From the NCBI RefSeq assembly GCF_030012605.2, contig NZ_CP114055.2: DNA of 64,000 nt; one strand, written 5' to 3'. Both the position numbers and the translations under genes were made by a program. This DNA is from Bergeyella_A cardium. Its GTDB lineage: Bacteria; Bacteroidota; Bacteroidia; Flavobacteriales; Weeksellaceae. The notes beneath the pieces were generated by a model that saw nothing but the letters and a program-made list of their open reading frames with translations, searched no databases and was not told where the DNA came from. Positions 1 to 8,187 of this stretch are shown piece by piece (positions within the stretch are counted from its first letter, which is position 1; each line of letters opens with the position of its first letter).

Positions 1-2
1 AG

Positions 3-662
3 GCAAAGAAATTCATTAAATCAGGAAAAAAAGAGGATATTTTGACTTATGAAACCCTTCAAAGCCTTCAAAAATTTATAGAAGATGGGAAAAATGCAAG
101 GGAATTTGCCACAGATGACCTCACAAAACCGATTGTAGATAGCGTACAGCTGCTGACGAAAAAACCGATTCTCTATGTTTGTAATGTAGATGAAAACTCG
201 ATAAAAAACGGTAATGAGTGGATACAAAAAGTAGAGGAAATGGCAAAAAATGAGGGTGCGGAAGTAGTTGTCCTCGCTGCACAGATAGAAGCCGATATCA
301 ATGAGCTTGAAACTTTTGAGGAAAGGCAGATGTTCCTTGAAGAGCTCGGTCTGGAAGAGCCAGGCGTAAATCGCCTCATCCGAAAAGCCTATGCACTGCT
401 GAAACTTCAAACCTATTTCACGGCGGGCGTAAAGGAAGTAAGAGCTTGGACGATAGAACAGGGCTGGACGGCTCCGCAGGCAGCGGGCGTTATCCATACC
501 GATTTTGAGAAAGGCTTCATCCGCGCAGAGGTTATTAAGTTTGATGATTTCGTATCCTACGGCTCAGAAGCGAAAGTAAAAGAAGCGGGGAAACTCTCGG
601 TAGAAGGCAAAGAATATATAGTGCAGGACGGGGATATAATGCATTTTAGATTTAATGTATAA
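3..662 (+). CDS. ychF: Redox-regulated ATPase YchF, C-terminal part (5' end outside window)
   Basis: The reading frame is open from the first complete codon at position 3, so this is the last 219 residues of a larger protein. YchF is an Obg-family P-loop ATPase that associates with ribosomes. The nucleotide-binding motifs lie outside the window. What is visible is the helical insert followed by the C-terminal TGS domain, with the family's conserved stretches FTAGVKEVRAWTI, AGVIHTDFEKGFIRAEV and the terminal DGDIMHFRFNV. Length and ending are normal for the family, so the 3' end is intact. It is followed directly by a hairpin terminator and converges on ilvE. Confidence 0.95.
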   Translation, partial: AKKFIKSGKKEDILTYETLQSLQKFIEDGKNAREFATDDLTKPIVDSVQLLTKKPILYVCNVDENSIKNGNEWIQKVEEMAKNEGAEVVVLAAQIEADINELETFEERQMFLEELGLEEPGVNRLIRKAYALLKLQTYFTAGVKEVRAWTIEQGWTAPQAAGVIHTDFEKGFIRAEVIKFDDFVSYGSEAKVKEAGKLSVEGKEYIVQDGDIMHFRFNV

Positions 663-683
663 GCTCCAGAACTGAGACAAATA

Positions 684-716
684 AAAATCCATAGCCGATA
701 TTCAGCTATGGATTTT
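684..716. terminator. Bidirectional hairpin terminator between ychF and ilvE
   Basis: A perfect 12-bp stem (AAAATCCATAGC at 684-695 with its complement at 705-716) closes a 9-nt loop. A-rich and T-rich flanks on the two sides let it serve both converging genes. Confidence 0.8.
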
Positions 717-734
717 ATTATGATAAAGAATGGA

Positions 735-1796
735 TTAATACTTTCGCTCCACAGGCCATCTCCAACCGAATGGGTCTTCTGCCAGATTGGTTTGGATGTT
801 TAGCAAATCTCTCTTGAGGGTGAGTGCATAGCTTTCTTCCTCAGAGAGCAGAGGGAGCTCAAATCTTTGCCCTTTGTAGCCTATTGCTTTAAAGGTGTTT
901 GTAACCACAGCTGTACCTACGCCCCAAACTTCTTTCAGGCTGCCATCTGCGTGAGCTTTCAGTACATCATCTACGAGAATATCACCTATTACGACCTCTA
1001 TACCCCTTCTCTTTGCTAATTGAATGAAGCTGTCTCGGGTAACTCCATCTAAAATCTTATCCGAAGTTGCAGGAGTGTAGATGGTATCATTTATTCGTAC
1101 GAAAACATTCATCGTACCGCTTTCTTCAAACTTGGTATGCGTAGCATCATCTGTCCAGATAATCTGGTCGTAGCCCTCTTCCTTTGCCAGTTGGGTAGGG
1201 TAGAAGGAAGCTCCGTAATTGCCCGCTGCTTTGGAGAAACCTACACCGCCACTCGCTGCTCTGGAATAGTAGTCGGATATTTTCACAGCTACAGGCTCGG
1301 AATAATAACTCTTAGCAGGGCTTGCTACGATGGCAAACATATATTTTTCAGAAATTCTTGCTTTCAGTGCTTCCTCAGTAGCAAAAATTAATGGTCGCAG
1401 GTAGAGAGACATTCCCTCTCCGTGAGGTACCCAGCCCCTATCTACATCTACAAATGCTTTTAGCCCTTCTACGAAGATTTCTTCGGTAAGCTGAGGCATT
1501 GCGAGCCTTTGTGCAGATTTATTGATTCTGCTGAAGTTTTTATCTACTCTGAAGAGGAAAACATTGTCGTCTTTATCTTTGTAAGCCTTCATTCCTTCAA
1601 AGCACGCCTGCCCATAGTTGAGCGTCATCATAGCGGGAGTGAAGGATAATGGACCGTAGGGAACGACTTTTACTTCTCCCCATTTGCCATTTTCGTATTC
1701 GCAAATAACCATATGGTCTGTGAAGGTGTTACCGAATGAAAAGTTATTAGGGTCAAAGTTCGGTAACCTTGGTGAAGAGGTTTTTTGAATTATCAT
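735..1796 (-). CDS. ilvE: Branched-chain amino acid aminotransferase
   Basis: This is a PLP-dependent class IV aminotransferase that interconverts leucine, isoleucine and valine with their 2-oxo acids using 2-oxoglutarate/glutamate in the cytosol. The pattern is of the longer, eukaryote-like BCAT type: FTDHMVICEY near the N-terminus, the segment SKAAGNYGASF that holds the PLP lysine, and EESGTMNVFVRI. The open frame extends to a TTG at 1823, but that codon overlaps a TAnnTTTG promoter box, so I place the start at the ATG at 1796 (MIIQKTSS), giving 353 residues, the usual length. It stands alone, converging with ychF and divergent from mnmD. Confidence 0.93.
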   Translation of the reverse strand: MIIQKTSSPRLPNFDPNNFSFGNTFTDHMVICEYENGKWGEVKVVPYGPLSFTPAMMTLNYGQACFEGMKAYKDKDDNVFLFRVDKNFSRINKSAQRLAMPQLTEEIFVEGLKAFVDVDRGWVPHGEGMSLYLRPLIFATEEALKARISEKYMFAIVASPAKSYYSEPVAVKISDYYSRAASGGVGFSKAAGNYGASFYPTQLAKEEGYDQIIWTDDATHTKFEESGTMNVFVRINDTIYTPATSDKILDGVTRDSFIQLAKRRGIEVVIGDILVDDVLKAHADGSLKEVWGVGTAVVTNTFKAIGYKGQRFELPLLSEEESYALTLKRDLLNIQTNLAEDPFGWRWPVERKY

Positions 1797-1820
1797 TTCT
1801 TTTATTTTTTTTGGTTGAAA

Positions 1821-1828
1821 CAAATATA
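1821..1828 (-). promoter_or_regulatory. -7 promoter box of ilvE
   Basis: On the minus strand this reads TATATTTG, matching the Bacteroidota -7 consensus TAnnTTTG, 24 bp before the ilvE ATG. No clear TTTG -33 box was found. Confidence 0.55.
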
Positions 1829-1857
1829 TAATAATTTTCTTAGACCGAAAAATAAAC

Positions 1858-1865
1858 TAATTTTG
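1858..1865 (+). promoter_or_regulatory. -7 promoter box of mnmD
   Basis: TAATTTTG fits TAnnTTTG and lies 14 bp before the mnmD ATG. It is about 30 bp from the oppositely directed ilvE box, so the two genes have divergent promoters in one short interval. Confidence 0.55.
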
Positions 1866-1879
1866 GGCAAATTTTTTCT

Positions 1880-2563
1880 ATGAAAAGAGAAATAAAAATC
1901 ACAGGAGATGGAAGTAAAACGCTATTCATCAGTGAAATGAATGAAAGTTACCATTCCACACACGGTGCATTACAGGAAGCGGTATATGTTTTTATTAAAA
2001 ATGGAATAAATCTCGTAAAAAAAGAAGAAATTCATATTTTAGAAATGGGTTTTGGGACAGGACTTAATCTTTTAGTAACGATTGATAATTATATAAAAAA
2101 TCAATCCCAAAATACGATTAGGTATTTTACCATTGAGAAATATCCCGTTTTAGTCTCCGAAATTGAAAAATTGGATTATCCTCATCTCTTTGGCTTTGAA
2201 AATGTGAAAGAAATTTATAATAAAGCTCATCAAGCTGATTGGGGAGAAGAAATAGAACTCTTCCCAAATTTTTACTTTACGAAATTCAATACAGATTTCT
2301 TTGATATACCCGAGCTCAGTATTCCGAAAATTGATTTGGTGTATTATGACTGCTTTGGAGCAAGAGTGCAACCAGACCTCTGGGAAAAGCCCCTGTTTGA
2401 GCTTGTAACCGAACGGATGGGAGAGGGGGCATTGCTCACAACTTATTCCTCCAAAGGCAGCGTAAGGCGAGCACTTAAAGAGCTCGGCTTGGAAGTTGAG
2501 AAAAAAGATGGCCCACCAGGGAAACGAGAAATGATAAATGCGTGGAAGCGGAAAGGTGATTAA
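1880..2563 (+). CDS. mnmD: tRNA (mnm5s2U34)-methyltransferase, MnmD type
   Basis: This matches the methyltransferase half of MnmC, which methylates aminomethyl-2-thiouridine at the wobble position of certain tRNAs using S-adenosylmethionine. The SAM-binding glycine motif EMGFGTGLNLL is near residue 57, and the DUF752 signature segment DLVYYDCFGARVQPDLW near residue 150 resembles the D-F-P/N-x-W region of the family. At 227 residues it is a stand-alone MnmD, without the FAD oxidase domain of enterobacterial MnmC; this stand-alone form is common in Bacteroidota. It ends in a strong terminator. Confidence 0.88.
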   Translation: MKREIKITGDGSKTLFISEMNESYHSTHGALQEAVYVFIKNGINLVKKEEIHILEMGFGTGLNLLVTIDNYIKNQSQNTIRYFTIEKYPVLVSEIEKLDYPHLFGFENVKEIYNKAHQADWGEEIELFPNFYFTKFNTDFFDIPELSIPKIDLVYYDCFGARVQPDLWEKPLFELVTERMGEGALLTTYSSKGSVRRALKELGLEVEKKDGPPGKREMINAWKRKGD

Positions 2564-2600
2564 TCTATAAAATAGTATCTCTAAAAAAGATAGGAAAATA

Positions 2601-2631
2601 AAAAGGCTCTGATTTATTAGAGCCTTTTTTT
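2601..2631. terminator. Rho-independent terminator after mnmD
   Basis: A 10-bp stem (AAAAGGCTCT / AGAGCCTTTT) with an 8-nt loop runs into seven T residues on the plus strand. Confidence 0.85.
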
Positions 2632-2648
2632 GTTTTTTAGCCTTTAAA

Positions 2649-2674
2649 AAAGCCACTCTTTATTGAGTAGCTTT
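2649..2674 (-). terminator. Terminator of the SurA-like gene
   Basis: On the minus strand AAAGCTACTC pairs with GAGTGGCTTT (one G-T/A-C type mismatch) and is followed by a T-run. It lies just past the stop codon of the peptidyl-prolyl isomerase gene. Confidence 0.65.
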
Positions 2675-2680
2675 GTTGTT

Positions 2681-4042
2681 TTATTTTGCAATGGCTTTTT
2701 GTTGCCAGTCGGAGAGGTTGCAGTCGGAATATCTTTTATTAATTGAGAGGAAGATATTCGGGAGCTGTTCTTTTACCCATTTTTCTACTACTTCTTGCCG
2801 CTTTTTATTTAGAGCAAGGTTTTTAATCCTCTCGTAATCGGTATTAATATCCAGCTGATGAGCAGGGATAATATCATTAATAAGAAGGATGTTTACCGTC
2901 TTTTTCTTCTCATCTCCACCTTCAAAAACATCGGTAATGTCTCCTTTATTAAGCCCTGCAATTTGATAGGCTTCGGTAGAAGAGAGGTCGGTTTTCTCTA
3001 TTTTTTCGCTACCATCATTAGCGGTGATGATACCTCCATTAAATTTGGTGTTCTTATCGTTTGAGAATTTATAAGCAGCTTCTTTAAACGACATTTTTCC
3101 ATCTTTAATAAGGCTTCTAATACTGTCGAGTTCCTTTTTAGCGGTAGAAATTTCCTCCTTATTTGGCACTGCACTGATGAGGATATGCCTTGCATCGTAG
3201 AGCTTACCTGATTTTTTTATGAGTTGGATAAGGTGATAGCCATACTCGGACTCCACAGGCTCGGAAATCTCACCTTCCTGAAGGTTCAGTGCAGCAGCTT
3301 CAAAGGACTTTACCATTTTTCCTTTGGCAATCTTAGTATATAAACCTCCGTTGGAAGCAGAGCCAGGGTCTTCGGAGTAGATTCTTGCCATATTCTCGAA
3401 GCTCTCGCCGTTTTGTATATCTTTTTTTATCCTTTTAAGTTTGTCAATAAGTTCCTGTTTGTGGCTCTCGGTGAGTTTTGGATGGAGGACGATTTGCGCC
3501 AAAGAAACTTCATCTTTTACTTCTGGGAGCTGATATTTATAGGTATTGTAGAAGTCTGTAACCTCATTAGGCGTAATGTCTGTACCCGCTGTTATTCTCT
3601 TGTATTTCTCACCTTGGTAGTAGTTATCAGAATCTATTTTCTGGATAGCATTTTTCATTTCATACCCCGTACGGAAGCCGTATACTCTTAGCATTTCCTT
3701 TTCATCTGGGAATTGTGCGAGGATTTGATTGTACTTCTGATCTGCCATTTCTTTTATGGCAGTGCTTCGGTTTTCTATCAAGGTATCTCTTTTCGCTTCG
3801 TAGATGAGGAGTTTATTGTTGATTAAACTACTGAGAAATTCGCATTTGTTGGATACATTAATCCCCTGCTGTTTTGCATAAGCCATTTGCTCATCAATAT
3901 CGGATTCCAGTATGATTTCATTCCCGATAACGGCTGCGATACCATCGACTAGTTGACCTTGTTTTACCTGTGCAGAAACTGCCGAAGAAAATAATGCAAA
4001 TACAATTAAAAACAGAGAGAATACTCCAGATTTCTTTATCAT
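2681..4042 (-). CDS. Periplasmic SurA-like peptidyl-prolyl cis-trans isomerase
   Basis: A 453-residue secreted foldase. Residues 1-24 form a signal peptide ending SSAVSA-Q. An SurA-type N-terminal chaperone region follows (VDGIAAVIGNEIILESDI, residues about 33-50). Two parvulin (PpiC) domains follow at roughly 175-275 and 280-380, each opening with a characteristic strand (VSLAQIVLHP and DARHILISA). The first has the conserved FENMARIYSEDPGSASNGG segment; the second is more diverged. SurA-like proteins escort outer-membrane proteins through the periplasm. A -7 box (TATTTTTG) lies 22 bp upstream of the ATG. The exact paralogue cannot be decided by eye because flavobacteria often have several. 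Confidence 0.88.
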   Translation of the reverse strand: MIKKSGVFSLFLIVFALFSSAVSAQVKQGQLVDGIAAVIGNEIILESDIDEQMAYAKQQGINVSNKCEFLSSLINNKLLIYEAKRDTLIENRSTAIKEMADQKYNQILAQFPDEKEMLRVYGFRTGYEMKNAIQKIDSDNYYQGEKYKRITAGTDITPNEVTDFYNTYKYQLPEVKDEVSLAQIVLHPKLTESHKQELIDKLKRIKKDIQNGESFENMARIYSEDPGSASNGGLYTKIAKGKMVKSFEAAALNLQEGEISEPVESEYGYHLIQLIKKSGKLYDARHILISAVPNKEEISTAKKELDSIRSLIKDGKMSFKEAAYKFSNDKNTKFNGGIITANDGSEKIEKTDLSSTEAYQIAGLNKGDITDVFEGGDEKKKTVNILLINDIIPAHQLDINTDYERIKNLALNKKRQEVVEKWVKEQLPNIFLSINKRYSDCNLSDWQQKAIAK

Positions 4043-4063
4043 TTTTTTAGTTTAAAAGATGTG

Positions 4064-4071
4064 CAAAAATA
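4064..4071 (-). promoter_or_regulatory. -7 promoter box of the SurA-like gene
   Basis: The minus strand reads TATTTTTG (TAnnTTTG), 22 bp before the ATG. Confidence 0.5.
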
Positions 4072-4145
4072 TAATTCTTAGAGAAAAGCTCTAAATCTTT
4101 TATTATAATTCTTTCTTAAAATTAAGCCCTGATTCTTTTGAGGCG

Positions 4146-5066
4146 TTAGATATTTACTTCAAAGGAGGTGAGCTTTTTAAAGTCTGATATTCGCCCTTTC
4201 AATTCCTCTTTGCTTATCTCTTGAAGTCTTTCGGTGCCGAACTTTTCTACGGTAAAAGAGGCTACGGCAGAGCCTATAATAATTGCCGATTTTATATTCT
4301 CATAGCTGAGGTCTTCGGTTTTTGCAAGGTAAGCGGCAAAGCCTCCTGCAAAGCTATCTCCTGCACCTGTTGGGTCAAAAACATCTTCCAAAGGGAGTGC
4401 TGGGAGCGCAAAAACATTATGGTTGTGGAAGAGCAGAGCACCGTGCTCTCCTTTTTTTATAATCACAAATTCAGGACCCATAGCGTGGATTTTCTCTGCT
4501 GCTCTTACGAGAGAGTATTCATTGGAAAGCTGGCGTGCCTCTTCATCATTTATGGTAATTACATCGGTTTGGGCTATCATTTCCATTAGCTTATCCCAAG
4601 CGGTATTCATCCAGAAATTCATTGTGTCTAATATCACCATCTGTGGTCTTTTCTTCATCTGTTTCAATACCGAGAGCTGAACCGTAGGGTCAAGGTTCCC
4701 GAGCAGGAGGATTTCCGCTTCTTGAGAGTGCTCAGGGATTTGAGGAGTGAAGTCCGCCAAAACATTAACTTCAGTAGCGAGCGTATCTCTTGTATTGAGG
4801 TCATTATGATATTTCCCACTCCAAAAGAAGGATTTCCCCTCTTTTTTTATCTCTACACCATCTATATTCACACCTCTGCTGGTGAGCATATCAAAGTATT
4901 CTTGGTTGAAATCTCCTCCTACGACTGATACCAGCGCTGTTTCTGCTCCTAAAACGGAAGATGCCAAGCCGATATAAGTGGCAGCACCCCCTAAGGTTTT
5001 ATCTGTTTTTCCGAAAGGCGTTTCTATTGCATCGAAAGCCATTGAGCCTACTACTAAAAGTTTCAT
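4146..5066 (-). CDS. PfkB-family carbohydrate/nucleoside kinase
   Basis: A 306-residue ribokinase-fold enzyme that phosphorylates a sugar or nucleoside with ATP. The N-terminal GSMAFDAI and the GGAATYIGLASSVLG segment bind substrate. The C-terminal PfkB signature DPTGAGDSFAGGF (residues about 236-248) holds the anion hole and the catalytic aspartate (GAGD). Substrate is not decided by these motifs. Homologues in flavobacteria are annotated only as PfkB-family sugar kinases. It stands between the SurA-like gene and gldD, all on the minus strand with gaps of about 100 and 40 bp. Confidence 0.88.
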   Translation of the reverse strand: MKLLVVGSMAFDAIETPFGKTDKTLGGAATYIGLASSVLGAETALVSVVGGDFNQEYFDMLTSRGVNIDGVEIKKEGKSFFWSGKYHNDLNTRDTLATEVNVLADFTPQIPEHSQEAEILLLGNLDPTVQLSVLKQMKKRPQMVILDTMNFWMNTAWDKLMEMIAQTDVITINDEEARQLSNEYSLVRAAEKIHAMGPEFVIIKKGEHGALLFHNHNVFALPALPLEDVFDPTGAGDSFAGGFAAYLAKTEDLSYENIKSAIIIGSAVASFTVEKFGTERLQEISKEELKGRISDFKKLTSFEVNI

Positions 5067-5105
5067 TTATTCTTGAATAATATTTATTTACGGTTAATAA
5101 TCATC

Positions 5106-5663
5106 TTATTTTTTCCATTCAAAAGTATCGAGCATCCTCAGCATATCCTTTTTTATATAATCTATTGCAGGAGCTAAGGAGTCGGGCTTTGGTCGGGTAT
5201 TAAAGTAAAGATTTGCAGTTACGAAGTGTCTGGTACTATCGGTTACATAAAACTGAATATTAGATGCTGAATGCCCCTTGAGCTCATAAAAATTTCCAAA
5301 GACTCTTTTCTCTGGATACTCAAAAGATTTAGTCTCTATGGCAGAGGCTTTAATGGTATGCTCATAAACCATTTTCTCGGCTTCTTTTATATGAAGGTCA
5401 AAATCATTCTTTATAGGGAAATAGGTAATGAAAATCTTTGCCTTCATTTTTGGGTAATTGATATGATACCAGCAGTCCTGCTTAGCCTGTTCTACCTTTG
5501 CAAAATTGGAGTACTCAAAGCGATATCCACACGGCGAATCAAATGTCTTGTATTCTGCCTTTGGATACTCCAGTCTTAGCTCTCCGTACGGCTTGGGCAT
5601 TGTATCTTGGGTACAGCCGGCCACCGCCATAGATAAAGGTATTAATGCTAATTTTTTAAACAT
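5106..5663 (-). CDS. gldD: Gliding motility lipoprotein GldD
   Basis: A 185-residue lipoprotein with a short signal peptide and lipobox AVAGC (Cys16), so it should be anchored in a membrane after cleavage. The body has the GldD pattern: PKPYGELRLEYP, CGYRFEYSNFA, CWYHINYPKMKAKIFITY and FNTRPKPDSLAPAIDYIKKD. GldD is one of the Gld proteins required for gliding in Flavobacterium johnsoniae and is conserved in flavobacteria with the type IX secretion system. A -7 box (TATTTTTG) is directly upstream. The window's other link to that system is the PorX gene at 51.4-53.0 kb. Confidence 0.88.
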   Translation of the reverse strand: MFKKLALIPLSMAVAGCTQDTMPKPYGELRLEYPKAEYKTFDSPCGYRFEYSNFAKVEQAKQDCWYHINYPKMKAKIFITYFPIKNDFDLHIKEAEKMVYEHTIKASAIETKSFEYPEKRVFGNFYELKGHSASNIQFYVTDSTRHFVTANLYFNTRPKPDSLAPAIDYIKKDMLRMLDTFEWKK

Positions 5664-5667
5664 TGGG

Positions 5668-5675
5668 CAAAAATA
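5668..5675 (-). promoter_or_regulatory. -7 promoter box of gldD
   Basis: The minus strand reads TATTTTTG, with its last base only 5 bases from the gldD ATG, so the transcript is probably leaderless or nearly so. Confidence 0.5.
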
Positions 5676-5714
5676 CAGTTTTTGGGCTAACTTTTAGTAT
5701 GTAAAAAAATAATT

Positions 5715-5722
5715 TATATTTG
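5715..5722 (+). promoter_or_regulatory. -7 promoter box of lptB
   Basis: TATATTTG matches the consensus exactly, and its final G is 6 bases before the lptB ATG. The predicted transcript would start at or within the start codon. Confidence 0.55.
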
Positions 5723-5727
5723 CCTCT

Positions 5728-6465
5728 ATGATTTTGAGAGGAGAGAATTTAATAAAAGAATACGGACCAAAGAAAGTAGTGAAAGGCGTATCCATAGAGG
5801 TAGAACAAGGGCAAATCGTAGGATTGCTCGGGCCTAATGGAGCAGGCAAAACCACTACTTTTTATATGATTGTAGGGCTGGTAAAACCCACATCGGGGAA
5901 TATCTTTCTAGATGAGCAAAACATCACCACAGATGCAATGTACCGCAGAGCACAGAAAGGCATAGGCTACCTTGCTCAGGAAGCCTCCGTATTTAGAAAG
6001 CTCACCGTAGAGGAAAATTTAATGGGCGTTTTACAGCTTACCAAGCTCTCCAAAAAACAGCAACGAGAGAAGTGCGATGAGCTGATAGAAGAGTTTTCCC
6101 TCAACCATGTCCGAAGAAACAGGGGAGACCTCCTCTCTGGTGGCGAAAGGCGTAGAACCGAAATTGCCCGTTGCCTCGCTACCGACCCGAGCTTCATCCT
6201 CCTCGATGAGCCTTTTGCAGGGGTAGACCCCATTGCTGTGGAAGATATACAGAAAATCGTGCGTAGCCTTACCAAAAAGAATATCGGAATCCTCATCACC
6301 GACCATAATGTACAGCAAACCCTTGCCATTACCCACAAGACCTATATAATGTTTGAAGGGAGAATTCTAAAAGAAGGTCTGCCTCAGGATTTGGCAGATG
6401 ACCCGCAAGTGCGCGAAGCCTACCTCGGTGAGAATTTCGTCTATCAAGATATAATTAGTAGCTAA
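5728..6465 (+). CDS. lptB: LPS export ABC transporter ATPase LptB
   Basis: A 245-residue ABC ATPase that powers lipopolysaccharide extraction from the inner membrane with LptF/LptG. Motifs: Walker A GPNGAGKTT (residues about 36-44), Q-loop YLAQEASVFRKLTVEEN, signature LSGGERRRTEIAR, Walker B FILLDEPFAGVDP and the switch histidine ITDHNV. The LSGGERRR and FAGVDPIAVEDIQ variants are typical of LptB rather than of other ABC ATPases. The gene is monocistronic here, ending at a terminator, and is divergent from gldD. Confidence 0.94.
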   Translation: MILRGENLIKEYGPKKVVKGVSIEVEQGQIVGLLGPNGAGKTTTFYMIVGLVKPTSGNIFLDEQNITTDAMYRRAQKGIGYLAQEASVFRKLTVEENLMGVLQLTKLSKKQQREKCDELIEEFSLNHVRRNRGDLLSGGERRRTEIARCLATDPSFILLDEPFAGVDPIAVEDIQKIVRSLTKKNIGILITDHNVQQTLAITHKTYIMFEGRILKEGLPQDLADDPQVREAYLGENFVYQDIISS

Positions 6466-6501
6466 TAGCTTTTGGCTTCTGGCAATTAGCTAAAAGCAAA
6501 A

Positions 6502-6534
6502 AAAAAATACAGCCCTTTAAAGTCTGTATTTTTT
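6502..6534 (+). terminator. Terminator after lptB
   Basis: An 11-bp stem (AAAAAATACAG / CTGTATTTTTT) closes an 11-nt loop and ends in T residues. Confidence 0.75.
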
Positions 6535-6539
6535 TATGA

Positions 6540-6640
6540 GGTTAAGTGCCTTGCCGGCTACGGCGCTCGTCCGAGAGAGCGAGACCATCTCGCTTTTCTA
6601 TCCACCCACTGCTAAAAGCCAAAAGCTAGAAGCCAAATTG
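6540..6640. repeat. Dispersed repeat block: GC-rich module plus AGCTTTTGGC-type module
   Basis: Between lptB and the glycosyltransferase are two pieces found again elsewhere. One is AAGTGCCTTGCCGGCTACGG followed by a CGAGAGAGCGAGA hairpin-like stretch. The other is the run GCTAAAAGCCAAAAGCTAGA. Related pieces occur near 8.7-9.1, 12.25-12.33, 14.15-14.23, 20.04-20.11, 20.3-20.76, 54.39-54.46 and 58.88-58.93 kb. Confidence 0.6.
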
Positions 6641-6641
6641 C

Positions 6642-6649
6642 TATCTTTG
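6642..6649 (+). promoter_or_regulatory. -7 promoter box of the GT2 gene
   Basis: TATCTTTG fits TAnnTTTG and lies 22 bp before the ATG at 6672. Confidence 0.5.
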
Positions 6650-6671
6650 CGCCATTCAAAAAAATCAGAGA

Positions 6672-7676
6672 ATGAGCCCGAGTATATCCATCATCATTGC
6701 TATATATAATAGGAAGAATGAGCTTTTTGAGCTGCTTCAGTCCTTGTCTTTCCAAACGGATAAAGATTTTGAGGTTATTGTAGTAGATGATGGCTCGCAG
6801 ATAAGCCTGCAACCCACAGTAGAGCTGTTTCGTGAGCAGCTGGATATCCACTTCTACCGAAAGGAGAATTCGGGACCAGGACTGTCCAGAAACTACGGCG
6901 CAAATAAGGCGAAGAATGAGTGGTTAGTCTTTGTGGATTCAGATGTAATCACCGAGAAGGACTATATTGCCAACATAAAAAAGAACATACAGAATACCGA
7001 TTGCGATGCTTTTGGAGGGGCAGATAAGGCACATCGAGGGTTTAATCTGATGCAGAAAGCGATTTCATATTCTATGACTTCGGTTTTTACCACTGGGGGT
7101 ATTCGTGGGAGTAGGAAGTCGGTGTCTAAATTCCAACCTCGAAGTTTTAATATGGGAGTGAAGAAGGAGGTGTTTTGCACAGTAGGAGGCTTCTCCGAGA
7201 TGCGGATAGGTGAGGACCCTGACCTCTCTATGAGGCTTTGGGAGCAGGGGTTTAAGACGGCATTCTTTGATGATATTGCGGTTTATCACAAGAGGCGGAC
7301 GGATTTTGGAAAATTCTCACGGCAAGTGTATCAGTTCGGATGTGCGAGACCCATCCTCAACCAAAGGCATCCGAAGTATGTGAAGCTATCGTTTGCTTTC
7401 CCGAGCTTCTTCCTTATCGGTTATGTGCTGGGGGTGTGGGAGTATTTTCTACTGGGCCGGGGACTGTTCCTCGCGGTCTATGGGCTTTATACTTTTGTGA
7501 TTTTCTTCCACTCGCTGGTGGTGAGCAGGAATCTTAGCATTGCAGGGCTGTCGGTAGTTTCGTCTTATATACAGATGTTTTCCTACGGTTGGGGCTTTTT
7601 AGAATCTTGGCTAAAGCTGAATCTTCTGCGGATGAAACCAGAAGATGCCTTTCCGAAGCATTTCCATAGGCATTAG
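6672..7676 (+). CDS. Family 2 glycosyltransferase, membrane-anchored
   Basis: A 334-residue GT-A fold glycosyltransferase. The N-terminus shows the nucleotide-sugar fold (SIIIAIYNRKNELFELLQSL and EVIVVDDGS). The metal-binding DxD appears as FVDSDV near residue 90, and the acceptor-side GEDPDLSMRLWEQG near residue 180. Two hydrophobic segments near residues 240-290 should anchor it in the inner membrane with its active site in the cytosol. Donor and acceptor sugars cannot be inferred. It is not near the capsule locus and has its own promoter. Confidence 0.85.
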   Translation: MSPSISIIIAIYNRKNELFELLQSLSFQTDKDFEVIVVDDGSQISLQPTVELFREQLDIHFYRKENSGPGLSRNYGANKAKNEWLVFVDSDVITEKDYIANIKKNIQNTDCDAFGGADKAHRGFNLMQKAISYSMTSVFTTGGIRGSRKSVSKFQPRSFNMGVKKEVFCTVGGFSEMRIGEDPDLSMRLWEQGFKTAFFDDIAVYHKRRTDFGKFSRQVYQFGCARPILNQRHPKYVKLSFAFPSFFLIGYVLGVWEYFLLGRGLFLAVYGLYTFVIFFHSLVVSRNLSIAGLSVVSSYIQMFSYGWGFLESWLKLNLLRMKPEDAFPKHFHRH

Positions 7677-7677
7677 T

Positions 7678-8181
7678 TTAGATTGAATGATGAAACTCGA
7701 CGATAACCGCTCCTGTCTGATGATGGAGGATGTCTTTATTATAGAAATCAATTCCCACCTGAGATTGCAGGGTGTTATGTACCATTTTTTGTAGCGTGCC
7801 GTCGCCTATCCCGTGGATGATTTCTAAGCGTTTTATTCTGTTCTCTCGGCAGAAGTCCAGCGAATCCATAAGTTTTTCCTTTTGTAGAAAGAGCCTTTCA
7901 AAGCTGTTGTAGTCATTCGGATGGCTCACTAGTTTATTAAAATGAAGGTCTAAGATGAGGTGATTTGTCGAGTGCTTTTTAGATTTGGGTCTTGTGTATT
8001 CGTACTTGTCCTGCATCTTGATGTTCTCATAGATTTCCGACTGATGGAGCACGAGTTTGGACTTTGGATACTGATGGCTAAAGCCAAATTCATCCTCAAA
8101 AGCTACACTATCGCCGTTTATGGAGGTTATTATGCCTTTTAAATCTTCATCTACCACCGAAATTTTATCGCCTATATTCAT
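7678..8181 (-). CDS. Smr-domain protein (DUF2027/MutS2-like C-terminal)
   Basis: A 167-residue protein. Residues 1-50 look like a small beta-barrel (VDEDLKGIITSINGDSVAFEDEFGF). The C-terminal part is an Smr domain with LDLHF near residue 78 and the loop IHGIGDGTLQKMV near residue 124. Smr domains bind or cut branched nucleic acids or RNA. The protein is shorter than the usual DUF2027 proteins and has no MutS ATPase. It converges with the glycosyltransferase, one base apart, and lies 6 bp downstream of the phosphoesterase gene, so those two may be co-transcribed. Confidence 0.78.
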   Translation of the reverse strand: MNIGDKISVVDEDLKGIITSINGDSVAFEDEFGFSHQYPKSKLVLHQSEIYENIKMQDKYEYTRPKSKKHSTNHLILDLHFNKLVSHPNDYNSFERLFLQKEKLMDSLDFCRENRIKRLEIIHGIGDGTLQKMVHNTLQSQVGIDFYNKDILHHQTGAVIVEFHHSI

Positions 8182-8187
8182 TGTTGT

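Noticed and set aside
2150..2656. A 168-residue minus-strand frame opposite mnmD
   Set aside because: It crosses the mnmD terminator and has no domain; mnmD on the other strand has clear motifs.
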